A stretch of 12,560 nt of DNA, taken from assembly GCA_018221065.1 (NCBI GenBank), contig JAAOXY010000085.1:1-12560 (forward strand), read 5' to 3'. Both the position numbers and the translations under genes were made by a program. Positions 6,319 to 12,560 of the stretch are shown here, piece by piece (the stretch's first letter is position 1; the number at the start of each line of letters is the position of its first letter). Origin of the DNA: Candidatus Aenigmatarchaeota archaeon (lineage in GTDB: Archaea > Aenigmatarchaeota > Aenigmatarchaeia > Aenigmatarchaeales > Aenigmatarchaeaceae). The notes under the pieces were generated by a model, which saw only the letters and a program-made list of their open reading frames with translations, was not told the origin of the DNA and did not search any database.

Positions 6319-6327
6319 CTTATTAAT
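6319..6327 (+). promoter_or_regulatory. TATA-like box of radB
   Basis: CTTATTAAT, centred 25 bases before the radB ATG, preceded by an A-rich stretch that could be the TFB-recognition element. No ribosome site is seen before the ATG, which fits a leaderless transcript. It lies inside an imperfect palindrome (6316-6330), probably a by-product of base composition. Confidence 0.5.
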
Positions 6328-6347
6328 CTTCAGAAAGTAGTATAATT

Positions 6348-7025
6348 ATGAAGTTTTCTTTTAATGAACCGTTCGATGAGCTCTTAAACGGAGGTTTAGA
6401 GGTAGGTTGCATTACAAATTTCTACGGACCACCAGGAACTGCAAAAACTCAACTAGCTTTGCTTGCAGCATTAGCAGTTGTAAAAGAAAACAAAAAAGTT
6501 ATTTTTATCGACACTGAAGGTGGTTTCTCACCAGAGCGTCTTGAACAAATGTATGGAAAAAACATAGAAGATATTGTTGATAAAATAATAATTTTCGAAC
6601 CAAAAGACTGGATTGAGCAAAAAGAAACATTTGAAAAAATCGAACAAGCATGTAAAGAAAATGATGTCGGTTTGGTTGCTTTAGACTCTATTGTTGCACT
6701 ATGGAGAGTAACAATCACTGAAAATAACGCACAAGAAATAAACAGAGAATTAGCAACTCAATTATCAATTCTGTCAAAAATCGCAAGAGAGAATAAAATT
6801 CCTGTTCTTGTAACAAATCAGGTCTATGATGATATAGAAACAGGTGAAACAAAAATGTCTTGTAAAAATATTGTAAAATGGTGGTCTAAAAATATAATTG
6901 AATTGGGCCTTGGAGAACAAACGGGACACAGATTTGCAACAATAAAAAAGGCACGAGCACTACCAGAAGACAAAAAAATTGAATTTAAAATAACCGAATC
7001 TGGTTTGGAAAAAGTAGCTGATTAA
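6348..7025 (+). CDS. radB: DNA repair and recombination protein RadB
   Basis: 225 residues, the usual size for RadB, a RecA/Rad51 paralogue of Euryarchaeota and DPANN archaea that assists the recombinase RadA. The single RecA-fold core starts almost at once: Walker A GPPGTAKTQ (27-35, K33), FIDTEGGFSPERL (53-65) in the position of the catalytic Glu segment, Walker B LVALD (109-113) and VTNQVY (155-160). The N-terminal helix-hairpin-helix domain of RadA is absent, which separates it from RadA. RadB proteins bind ATP and DNA and hydrolyse ATP poorly; they act as mediators rather than strand-exchange enzymes. A leaderless start is predicted. The next gene begins on the base after the TAA, so the two share a transcript. 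Confidence 0.92.
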   Translation: MKFSFNEPFDELLNGGLEVGCITNFYGPPGTAKTQLALLAALAVVKENKKVIFIDTEGGFSPERLEQMYGKNIEDIVDKIIIFEPKDWIEQKETFEKIEQACKENDVGLVALDSIVALWRVTITENNAQEINRELATQLSILSKIARENKIPVLVTNQVYDDIETGETKMSCKNIVKWWSKNIIELGLGEQTGHRFATIKKARALPEDKKIEFKITESGLEKVAD

Positions 7026-7316
7026 ATGGTATTTTTAATATTACTTGGAATAATAGACATTATTGCAGGATTGGCTCTTGCTTCTTTTGAATTGTTTCCA
7101 CCAAGTATTATGCACTTCTTAGGAATATTGATGTTACTAAAAGGATTATATTCATTCATAACATCATTGTTAGGTGGTTTCCCATTTGATTTATTAGGTT
7201 TACTTGATATTCTTGCAGGAATTGCTTTGCTATTATTATTGCCATTCAATATTTTATGGATACCATTAATAATCAAAGGTGTTTATTCAATAGTAATAGG
7301 TTTTGCCACAAAATAA
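7026..7316 (+). CDS. Small four-helix membrane protein with internal duplication
   Basis: 96 residues, almost entirely hydrophobic, family not recognised. It is a tandem duplication. Half 1 has LLGIIDIIAGLALA (6-19) and LLKGLYS (37-43); half 2 has LLGLLDILAGIALL (56-69) and IIKGVYS (82-88). Each half thus gives two membrane helices, the first with a buried Asp (D11, D61) and a Gly pair, the second with a Lys-Gly (K39, K84). Intramembrane Asp/Lys pairs suggest helix packing or salt bridges within the membrane. The ATG immediately follows the TAA of radB with no ribosome site, so translation probably depends on re-initiation. The tie to radB may only be transcriptional. Function unknown. Confidence 0.75.
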   Translation: MVFLILLGIIDIIAGLALASFELFPPSIMHFLGILMLLKGLYSFITSLLGGFPFDLLGLLDILAGIALLLLLPFNILWIPLIIKGVYSIVIGFATK

Positions 7317-7324
7317 TCTATCTA

Positions 7325-8416
7325 CTAGTTTCTGTTAAAAATAACATCAAAATATTTTTTATCTATTGGTTCTGGTTGATTTCCTTCTAATCCAAATCTA
7401 TATTTTTCTGTAAGTTTATCAGCCCATTTAAATCTATTTTCAGAAACACGAATTAACCTATCTCGAACTTCCATACTTGTAAGAGGATCAGCATCAGAAT
7501 ATAATGGAGCAAATACTCCTATTGATTTAAGTAAATCTTTCTCTGATTTAACCTCACATTCTTCAGATTGTGATTTTACCATTTCTAAAGCAATTCCTCT
7601 ATGTTTTTCATCAATACCTTGCATAAGTCTTGCTGGTTCCAAACCAACTTTCTTTGCAACAGGATACAAAGCAAAAGTAGTACCATAACTATGCATATTA
7701 TCAATATCAAATTCTATTTTCTTTTTATCACAATTCTTATCTGTTTTTACTGCAGAAGAAAGATCAACTCTACTAATAGCATATCCATCCCCAGCATCCC
7801 AAACTAAATAATTATTAATATCAAAAGTTTCAATTGGTATTGAAATGCCTGCTTCTTGTAACAAATATTGATCAAATCCCAACCACTGAGATACTTGAGG
7901 CAAAAGTGTTTTGAAGTATTTGTCTTTAACTTTTGGTGGTCGTGTTGTTAACCTTCCAAAACATCTGCCTAATCTTGTTTCACCCATTACCTTAGAAATA
8001 GAACAGTATACTGGATTATTATCAAAATACATATCATATTCTATTTTCCCAACAGGTTCCATTGGTCCTTCTAAACCAAATTCAGAATATTTTCCATGCA
8101 TCTTATTCATCATTTCTAATTCATTTTCACAATTCTTTTCAGACATTGCACCCCAAGGTTCACCAGATGGATGTCTGTTCATCAAAGGCATATAATTACA
8201 TCCTTTTAGTTTGTACCACTCTTTTTCAATATTTAGAAGTGCACTGCGTTCACCAGATCTAATTCCAAGTACATCAGTTTCAATCATTGGATCCATGATT
8301 AATGGTTCATCTATTTTTTTAGGCAAATTAAAATCATTCCAAGAATAAACCATCCCATCAGTATAACTAAGAACAGCTTTATCCATATTATTTTGATATA
8401 ATGCAATTGGATCCAT
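7325..8416 (-). CDS. Conserved-looking protein of unknown function, 363 residues
   Basis: A cytoplasmic, mixed alpha/beta protein without signal or membrane segments; the family is not recognised. Motif-like parts include GIRSGERSALLN (51-62), EWYKLKGCNYMP (66-77), SEKNCENELEMM (92-103), FGRLTTRPPKVKDKY (153-167) and YAISRVDLSSAV (212-223). Laid out in order they loosely recall a protein-kinase-like fold: a Lys in a strand (K69 or K71), a Glu-rich helix (E97-E101), and an Asp (D218) where kinases have the metal-binding Asp. No HRD or DFG motif can be claimed, so this is only a guess. Six cysteines are scattered and do not form a zinc pattern. It has its own TATA box inside the end of the alkD-like gene and faces the radB operon tail to tail, 8 bases apart. 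Confidence 0.7.
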   Translation of the reverse strand: MDPIALYQNNMDKAVLSYTDGMVYSWNDFNLPKKIDEPLIMDPMIETDVLGIRSGERSALLNIEKEWYKLKGCNYMPLMNRHPSGEPWGAMSEKNCENELEMMNKMHGKYSEFGLEGPMEPVGKIEYDMYFDNNPVYCSISKVMGETRLGRCFGRLTTRPPKVKDKYFKTLLPQVSQWLGFDQYLLQEAGISIPIETFDINNYLVWDAGDGYAISRVDLSSAVKTDKNCDKKKIEFDIDNMHSYGTTFALYPVAKKVGLEPARLMQGIDEKHRGIALEMVKSQSEECEVKSEKDLLKSIGVFAPLYSDADPLTSMEVRDRLIRVSENRFKWADKLTEKYRFGLEGNQPEPIDKKYFDVIFNRN

Positions 8417-8436
8417 ACTGTCAATTACTCAGAAAG

Positions 8437-8445
8437 ATTTAAATA
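8437..8445 (-). promoter_or_regulatory. TATA box of the 363-residue unknown gene
   Basis: An ATTTAAAT core, centred about 25 bases before the ATG at 8416, predicting a leaderless transcript. It lies directly after the stop codon of the AlkD-like gene, so the unknown gene can be expressed apart from the topA operon. Confidence 0.55.
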
Positions 8446-8449
8446 TGGA

Positions 8450-9169
8450 TTATTTTGCCATTGCTTTATCTTTCATATTTCTTGGCATATGTTCTATAGC
8501 ATATCTCAATGCAGTTCTGGGCATTTCTTTCTTGTTTTTCATAACAAAATCAAATATTTCTTTTTCTCTAGAAAGAGAAGCTGTTTTTAACATCCATCCA
8601 TAACCCTTCTGCACAAGATCATCTTCATCTGTTAACAATTGCTCAGCAATATAAAATATAGTTGGGAAATATTTCTTTCCAACATAATATCTCCAACCAT
8701 TACTAATGAACACAACAGCTGACGCACGCCTTACCCAACGGTTCTTAGACTTAGTCCATCCTTTAATATTTTGTATAAATTCAGGATATTGAGAAATCAA
8801 ATAACCAAAAGAGTGTGTACAAAAATCATCGCACATACCCCAATTAGTAACATACGTCTTAAGCCATCTTTCAAAGATCTTAAAATCGTCTTTTGTGTAT
8901 TGTTTCTTTATTTCATACGCCCACTGAAAAGCCATATGAGATTCTTCATTATAAGAAGTCTTCAGAAGTTGTTCACATAAGTTAAATATCTCTTTCTTTT
9001 CAAGATCTTTTATATTTTTAAAGTATTTCTTACCAATCTTTCTCATTACAGGAGTTCTAACACCTAAGAAAGTAACTTTTTCATTGAAATAGTTTGTAAC
9101 ACCTTTTTTGTATTCTAAATCTATATTTGATTTTAATTCTTTCCTTACACCAGCAAGAATCTTATTCAT
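8450..9169 (-). CDS. AlkD-like HEAT-repeat DNA glycosylase
   Basis: 239 residues, the normal length for the AlkD/AlkC superfamily, which removes positively charged N3/N7-alkylated purines from DNA without flipping the base. The protein is all helical (HEAT-like repeats). The catalytic surface residues known from Bacillus cereus AlkD are in place: NWGMCDD gives W110 and D114 (W109 and D113 there), WVRR gives R147/R148, and VQKGYGWML gives W192. MPRTALRYAIEHMP (216-229) is the typical last repeat. The start ATG overlaps the stop of the kinase-like gene (ATGA), with GGTGA 4 bases before it, so translation is coupled. Base excision of alkylated purines is supported by the intact active-site set. 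It is the last gene of the topA operon. Confidence 0.88.
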   Translation of the reverse strand: MNKILAGVRKELKSNIDLEYKKGVTNYFNEKVTFLGVRTPVMRKIGKKYFKNIKDLEKKEIFNLCEQLLKTSYNEESHMAFQWAYEIKKQYTKDDFKIFERWLKTYVTNWGMCDDFCTHSFGYLISQYPEFIQNIKGWTKSKNRWVRRASAVVFISNGWRYYVGKKYFPTIFYIAEQLLTDEDDLVQKGYGWMLKTASLSREKEIFDFVMKNKKEMPRTALRYAIEHMPRNMKDKAMAK

Positions 9170-10137
9170 TTGTTCACCATCTGTTTCAAACCAATTCGAC
9201 CCTGATTAAGCCAATACTCATTCTCTTCAGATTGATTATTATTATTAACCTTTTCATAATTTGCTTCAATTAAATGCATAGCATGTGCAAATTCAATATA
9301 AGTTGGTAAAAAATCTAATTCTTCTTGTGTTAATTTCACTGTATTTTGATATTCCTCAAGGGCAACATTGAAATTTCTATCGGTAATTTTCTTGTCATTT
9401 TCATCAAATAACAGATTACAGCCCAAAACTGCTAATTCTTGAATTCTTGGATAATAATTAGATACTGCAAAATCTATTATCCAAAGTTTATCATTATTAT
9501 CTTTCATTACATTAGTCGTAAGAAAATCTCCATGAACAAAAGAATGAGGCAGTTTTTCAATATTCAATTCTTTGAATCTCTGAACAGATGATTCTACTAA
9601 TTTTAAATCATTATCTGAAAGATATTTTGATTTCTTTTCAAACTCAGAAACAAAACTTGTGATTGACCATGAATCATAAACAAACTTTGGTTTGATATCC
9701 ATTGAATTCACAAGGGCTGCTTGATGAGCTAAGAATTTGGTTTCATCAACAGTTAGTTTCTCCTTTAATTCATAAAATGTCTTTCCATCAATAAATTCCA
9801 TTACACTCAATCTTAATTCTGTTCCATCCACATTCATAGTATGCAAATATCCTTGATCAGATTTGTATAGTTTTGGTGTTGATATTTGAGCTTCAGATGC
9901 CTTCTTCATAATTTCTACATATCTTTTACATTCATCTAAATCTCTATAAGCACCATATACTTTCACAAAATGCTTTCCTTTATCTGTTTCTAAAATGAAA
10001 TTAAAATCTTCATAACCCATTAAAACTAGTTTATTAGATGAAAAATCTCCAAGACCATAATCTTTGCAAAGCTGTAAAGATATCGTTTCAATTTCTCCAG
10101 AATATTCTATTCTCTTCTTAAAATTTTCTTCATTCAA
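9166..10137 (-). CDS. Aminoglycoside/choline-kinase-like phosphotransferase, TTG start
   Basis: 323 residues of the APH superfamily (homoserine kinase II, choline and aminoglycoside kinase-like). Visible parts are the ATP-lobe lysine in HFVKVYG (K59), MEFIDGKTF (113-121) as the hinge, the catalytic loop FVHGDFLTTNVM (H202, D204, N209) and the metal Asp in WIIDFA (D222). All catalytic residues are present, so it should be an active kinase of a small molecule; the substrate cannot be read from the sequence. The first codon is TTG: GGTGA lies 6 bases before it, and the ATG next to it (10131-10133) is in another frame that stops after a few codons. It begins 20 bases after topA and ends in a 4-base overlap with the AlkD-like gene. 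A resistance role is not implied by the context. Confidence 0.85.
   Translation of the reverse strand: MNEENFKKRIEYSGEIETISLQLCKDYGLGDFSSNKLVLMGYEDFNFILETDKGKHFVKVYGAYRDLDECKRYVEIMKKASEAQISTPKLYKSDQGYLHTMNVDGTELRLSVMEFIDGKTFYELKEKLTVDETKFLAHQAALVNSMDIKPKFVYDSWSITSFVSEFEKKSKYLSDNDLKLVESSVQRFKELNIEKLPHSFVHGDFLTTNVMKDNNDKLWIIDFAVSNYYPRIQELAVLGCNLLFDENDKKITDRNFNVALEEYQNTVKLTQEELDFLPTYIEFAHAMHLIEANYEKVNNNNQSEENEYWLNQGRIGLKQMVNK
9174..9178 (-). promoter_or_regulatory. Ribosome binding site of the AlkD-like gene
   Basis: GGTGA on the minus strand, 4 bases before the ATG and inside the end of the kinase-like gene. Confidence 0.6.
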
Positions 10138-10142
10138 AAAAA

Positions 10143-10148
10143 ATCACC
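10143..10148 (-). promoter_or_regulatory. Ribosome binding site deciding the TTG start
   Basis: GGTGAT on the minus strand; its GGTGA core ends 6 bases before TTG at 10137. It decides in favour of the TTG codon over the out-of-frame ATG at 10133. Confidence 0.7.
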
Positions 10149-10157
10149 GAGTGAAGA

Positions 10158-12518
10158 CTACTTTTTCTTCTTAGTAGTCTTCTTCACAGGTTTCTTTTTC
10201 GTGGCTTTCTTTTTAACAACTTTTTTCTTAACAGATTTCTTCTTTACTACCTTTTTCTTAACTAACTTCTTAGGTTCAACCTTCTTTTCTTCTTTTACTT
10301 TCTTCTTGTCACCAGGCTTTGCCCAATCTTTCTTAGTTTCACACTTAGGATCAAGGCACATTCTAAATGGTCTTTTACCCTTTCTCCAACACTGGATTAT
10401 TGTTGTTCTACATTTCTCACATTGTACACCAATGTTAGTAATTGAACCTTGTAATGGTAGTGGATAACCTGTACCACATGTCGGTGTCCACATTTTATCT
10501 TTCCAATCACATTTACACTTTCCTTTTGGATTACCACAATTAGGACATTTACATTTACAAGCAGTTCTACTAAAACCACATTTAATACATTTGTTATAAT
10601 TACTACATCCGACAAATCTCTTTTTTGTCAATGGACTAAATAATATCTTAAGATCTCCGCCTACACAATTTGGACATGAACCAAGATTACTTTGTTCTTC
10701 TTTTGTTTCCAATATTGCTTTCTCTAATTCTCTACCAATCTTTACTTCATTCTTTCTAAATTCAGCAGATATTTTTCTAATAACTTTCTCAGCATCTTTA
10801 ACAACCTTAGATCTCTTTATTTTACCCTTTTCAATTCCTTGCATATCTTTTTCGAATTTTCTAGTAAGAGTCTCAGAAACCATATCTGGAACATACTTTT
10901 CAAGTGCTGCAGCAACTTTCATTCCGAGATTAGTTACTTCAATACTTTTACCTTGTGCATAACCTCTATCATACAAAGTCTGTAGTATCTGACCACGAGT
11001 ACTTTTCGTTCCGATATTATACTTTTCAAGTTCCTTTAGAATAGAACCTTGGGAATATCTTGGTGGTGGTGAAGTTTCTTTATCAAATTTCTGCAACTTA
11101 TCAACAGAAAAATGATCTCCTTTGCTAACCAATGGGAATACAATTTCATCACTCTTTGCAAATCTTCCATATTGTAATGTCCATCCCTTTTCAATAGTTC
11201 TCCTACCAGTTGTATTAAACTTCTCACCATTAACATCAAATGTTATTTTCATTGACTCCCTCATCGCATGAGTTCCAAATACAGCTAAAAATCTTCTTAC
11301 AATAATATCATACAATTTCTTCTGATACCCATTCAATCTTTTCAAATCTGGAAGTTCGGCTGTAGGATATATTGCAGGGTGAGCTGCATCTGTTTTCTTT
11401 CCTTCATTCGGTACTAAAGTTGTACCAGCAATTGTTGCTATATCTTCTAATTTTTGTACCAACTTTGAATAAGTCTTAACAGTTTTCAATTTAGCAAGTA
11501 TCAAATCATATCCTATTTGTGGTGGAAGTTTTTGGGAACTTGTTCTTGGATATGAAATATATCCCTTTTCATACAAAAATTGAGCAGTATTTACAGTTTG
11601 TCTCGGAGACCAACCAAAGAATCTATAACCTTCTGTTTGTAATGTTGTTAAATCAAATGGAACAGGTGGATTTTGTTTATACTGTTTTGTAGCAACAGCA
11701 ATTACTTCACCTTTCTTTGCTTTCTTAACCTTATCAATTATTTTAACAGCTTTCTTCTGATCTTTCATCTTTCCATCTTCATGATTAATAGGTACTGTTA
11801 ATTTTGGTGATAGTTTTACTTCACCAGCAACCTCCCAATATGGGGTTGGTTTAAAAGCCTTGATTGATTTTTCTTTTTGATTCAAAAAATGTAACATAGG
11901 TGCCTGAACTCTACCAGCAGAAAGTAAATAGAAATTGAGTTTCTTTCCACCTTTCTTAATTGCAAGTGTCAAAGCTCTTGTTGTATTCAATCCATACAGG
12001 AAATCTAACTGATGTCTAGCCATTCCAGCTTCCACCGGTAATCTATCAATATGTTTTATTATATTCTCATAAGCTTCTACTAAATCTGGTTTAGTTAATG
12101 TAGAGAATTTCATTCTCTTAGCATCTTTTTTGTTACATAAGAAATTCAAGATATTTGCACCAATTACAAAACCTTCTTGATCAAAATCAGTAGCTATAAT
12201 AAATTCATTAGCGCCACCAACTAATCCTTTAATTGCATCAAAATATTTCTTTGCAAAGAAAGCTTTTTTATTTACTTCGAAAGTAGGTCTCCATTCATGA
12301 TCAAACACAGGATAATTCCAACCCTTTGTCGTGTCTTTCAAAGTATAAAGATGACCAACAGCAGGAACAACAATGTGTGTTTTCTTGTTCCGTTTAAACT
12401 CATAATATTTTACACCATCTTTTGTTTCGTGTACTTTAGGTCTTCCTTCAGAAAGTGCGAAAGCTATTTTTTGAGAAGCATTTGGTTTCTCAGCTATGAT
12501 TAAAGTATATTTCAACAT
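10158..12518 (-). CDS. topA: DNA topoisomerase I (type IA), archaeal, with Cys-rich insert and Lys-rich tail
   Basis: 786 residues. It relaxes negative supercoils through a transient 5'-phosphotyrosine. The Toprim domain holds IIAEKPNA (E10) and TDFDQEG (D111, D113, E115). The type IA core runs to about 595 and includes the active-site YISYPRTSS (Y323, R325), TDAAHPAIYPT (376-386) and YNIGTKSTRGQIL (500-512). The C-terminus carries 15 cysteines between C615 and C726. The first zinc ribbon (C615, C618, C638, C644) is normal, but the CSNYNKC...TGYPLP segment, usually continuous, is split by a Cys-rich stretch (645-681). GRRP-like KGKRPFRMC (713-721) belongs to the last ribbon. Residues 738-786 are a Lys/Val/Ala/Thr tail. 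GAGGTGAT abuts the ATG at 12518, so the TTG second codon, 4 bases from GGTGA, is an alternative start. It heads an operon with a kinase and a DNA glycosylase. Confidence 0.95.
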   Translation of the reverse strand: MLKYTLIIAEKPNASQKIAFALSEGRPKVHETKDGVKYYEFKRNKKTHIVVPAVGHLYTLKDTTKGWNYPVFDHEWRPTFEVNKKAFFAKKYFDAIKGLVGGANEFIIATDFDQEGFVIGANILNFLCNKKDAKRMKFSTLTKPDLVEAYENIIKHIDRLPVEAGMARHQLDFLYGLNTTRALTLAIKKGGKKLNFYLLSAGRVQAPMLHFLNQKEKSIKAFKPTPYWEVAGEVKLSPKLTVPINHEDGKMKDQKKAVKIIDKVKKAKKGEVIAVATKQYKQNPPVPFDLTTLQTEGYRFFGWSPRQTVNTAQFLYEKGYISYPRTSSQKLPPQIGYDLILAKLKTVKTYSKLVQKLEDIATIAGTTLVPNEGKKTDAAHPAIYPTAELPDLKRLNGYQKKLYDIIVRRFLAVFGTHAMRESMKITFDVNGEKFNTTGRRTIEKGWTLQYGRFAKSDEIVFPLVSKGDHFSVDKLQKFDKETSPPPRYSQGSILKELEKYNIGTKSTRGQILQTLYDRGYAQGKSIEVTNLGMKVAAALEKYVPDMVSETLTRKFEKDMQGIEKGKIKRSKVVKDAEKVIRKISAEFRKNEVKIGRELEKAILETKEEQSNLGSCPNCVGGDLKILFSPLTKKRFVGCSNYNKCIKCGFSRTACKCKCPNCGNPKGKCKCDWKDKMWTPTCGTGYPLPLQGSITNIGVQCEKCRTTIIQCWRKGKRPFRMCLDPKCETKKDWAKPGDKKKVKEEKKVEPKKLVKKKVVKKKSVKKKVVKKKATKKKPVKKTTKKKK
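10161..10307 (-). repeat. Low-complexity region coding the Lys-rich TopA tail
   Basis: Imperfect repeats of AAG/AAA codons broken by Val, Ser, Ala, Thr and Pro give a VKKK-type repeat (residues about 738-786 of TopA), resembling linker-histone tails. It probably adds non-specific DNA affinity. Such tracts are prone to length change by slippage. Confidence 0.75.
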
Positions 12519-12526
12519 ATCACCTC
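12519..12526 (-). promoter_or_regulatory. Ribosome binding site abutting the topA start
   Basis: GAGGTGAT directly precedes ATG at 12518, leaving one base between GGTGA and the ATG. The next codon, TTG at 12515, has a more usual 4-base spacing. Either may be the true start; the product differs by one residue. Confidence 0.5.
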
Positions 12527-12539
12527 AAGGTCTGAATAT

Positions 12540-12551
12540 CTATATAATATA
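12540..12551 (-). promoter_or_regulatory. Candidate TATA box of the topA operon
   Basis: TATATTATATAG on the minus strand, 22-33 bases before the topA ATG. It would start transcription at or just before the start codon, leaving the GAGGTGAT site at most partly inside the mRNA. The window ends 9 bases beyond it, so upstream context is missing. Confidence 0.45.
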
Positions 12552-12560
12552 GGCTACGTA

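Noticed and set aside
6316..6330. Imperfect palindrome AAGCTTATTAATCTT in the radB promoter
   Set aside because: AT-rich, with a mismatch, and explained by the TATA-like box it overlaps; not enough to call an operator.
6348..7025. RadA rather than RadB
   Set aside because: The N-terminal helix-hairpin-helix domain is missing, and the length and sequence fit RadB.
7601..8262. Plus-strand open frames opposite the unknown 363-residue gene
   Set aside because: Low-complexity hydrophobic and Ser-rich translations with no promoter or ribosome site; the minus-strand frame is long and has a well-placed TATA box.
10131..10133. ATG near the start of the phosphotransferase
   Set aside because: Out of frame with the protein and followed by a stop within a few codons; TTG at 10137 is in frame and correctly spaced from GGTGAT.
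1..12560. tRNA, rRNA, CRISPR, insertion sequences or attachment sites
   Set aside because: Nearly every base is in a protein gene or a short promoter gap; no clover-leaf, spaced repeats, transposase or terminal repeats were seen by eye.

Overview
The window looks archaeal and AT-rich, most likely from a DPANN lineage of the Woesearchaeota/Pacearchaeota kind. The reasons are a euryarchaeal/DPANN-type RadB, a type IA topoisomerase with a cysteine-rich archaeal C-terminus, a membrane-tethered winged-helix regulator of an archaeal kind, TATA boxes centred about 25 bases upstream of start codons (leaderless transcripts), and GGTGA/GGAGG ribosome sites at internal operon genes. The phylum is inferred from gene style; no rRNA is present to confirm it. 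Coding density is very high, and the largest gap between genes is 61 bases.

Right part (minus strand, 8450-12518): an operon of DNA topoisomerase I, an aminoglycoside/choline-kinase-like phosphotransferase that starts at TTG, and an AlkD-like HEAT-repeat DNA glycosylase. The last two overlap by 4 bases. A separately promoted 363-residue protein of unknown function follows on the same strand (7325-8416).

Middle: radB (plus strand, 6348-7025) is followed with no gap by a 96-residue membrane protein built from a duplicated two-helix unit. A 61-base divergent promoter region separates radB from a minus-strand PP-loop enzyme with MurL-like architecture (4949-6286).

Left part (minus strand, 1-4919): a metal and thiol cluster, the most interesting part of the window. 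In order of transcription it holds: a two-helix membrane protein with a Cys/His/Met outer loop and a cytoplasmic winged helix (candidate metal-sensing regulator); an HMA domain, three membrane helices, a MerP-like outer domain and a Cys-rich tail in one protein; a 42-residue Cys-containing microprotein; a membrane-anchored DsbA-like thiol oxidoreductase; a membrane-anchored DUF2318 five-cysteine protein; and a Cu+-type P1B ATPase (CopA), cut by the window edge. The regulator and the HMA/MerP-like gene each have a TATA box, and a perfect 14-base palindrome lies just upstream of the second. The inferred picture is a locus in which a membrane sensor controls genes that capture, chaperone and export copper or a similar soft metal, and that manage thiols and disulfides on the outer face of the membrane. 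No CopZ, CsoR or CopY homologue is visible.

No tRNA, rRNA, CRISPR array, insertion sequence or attachment site was found.
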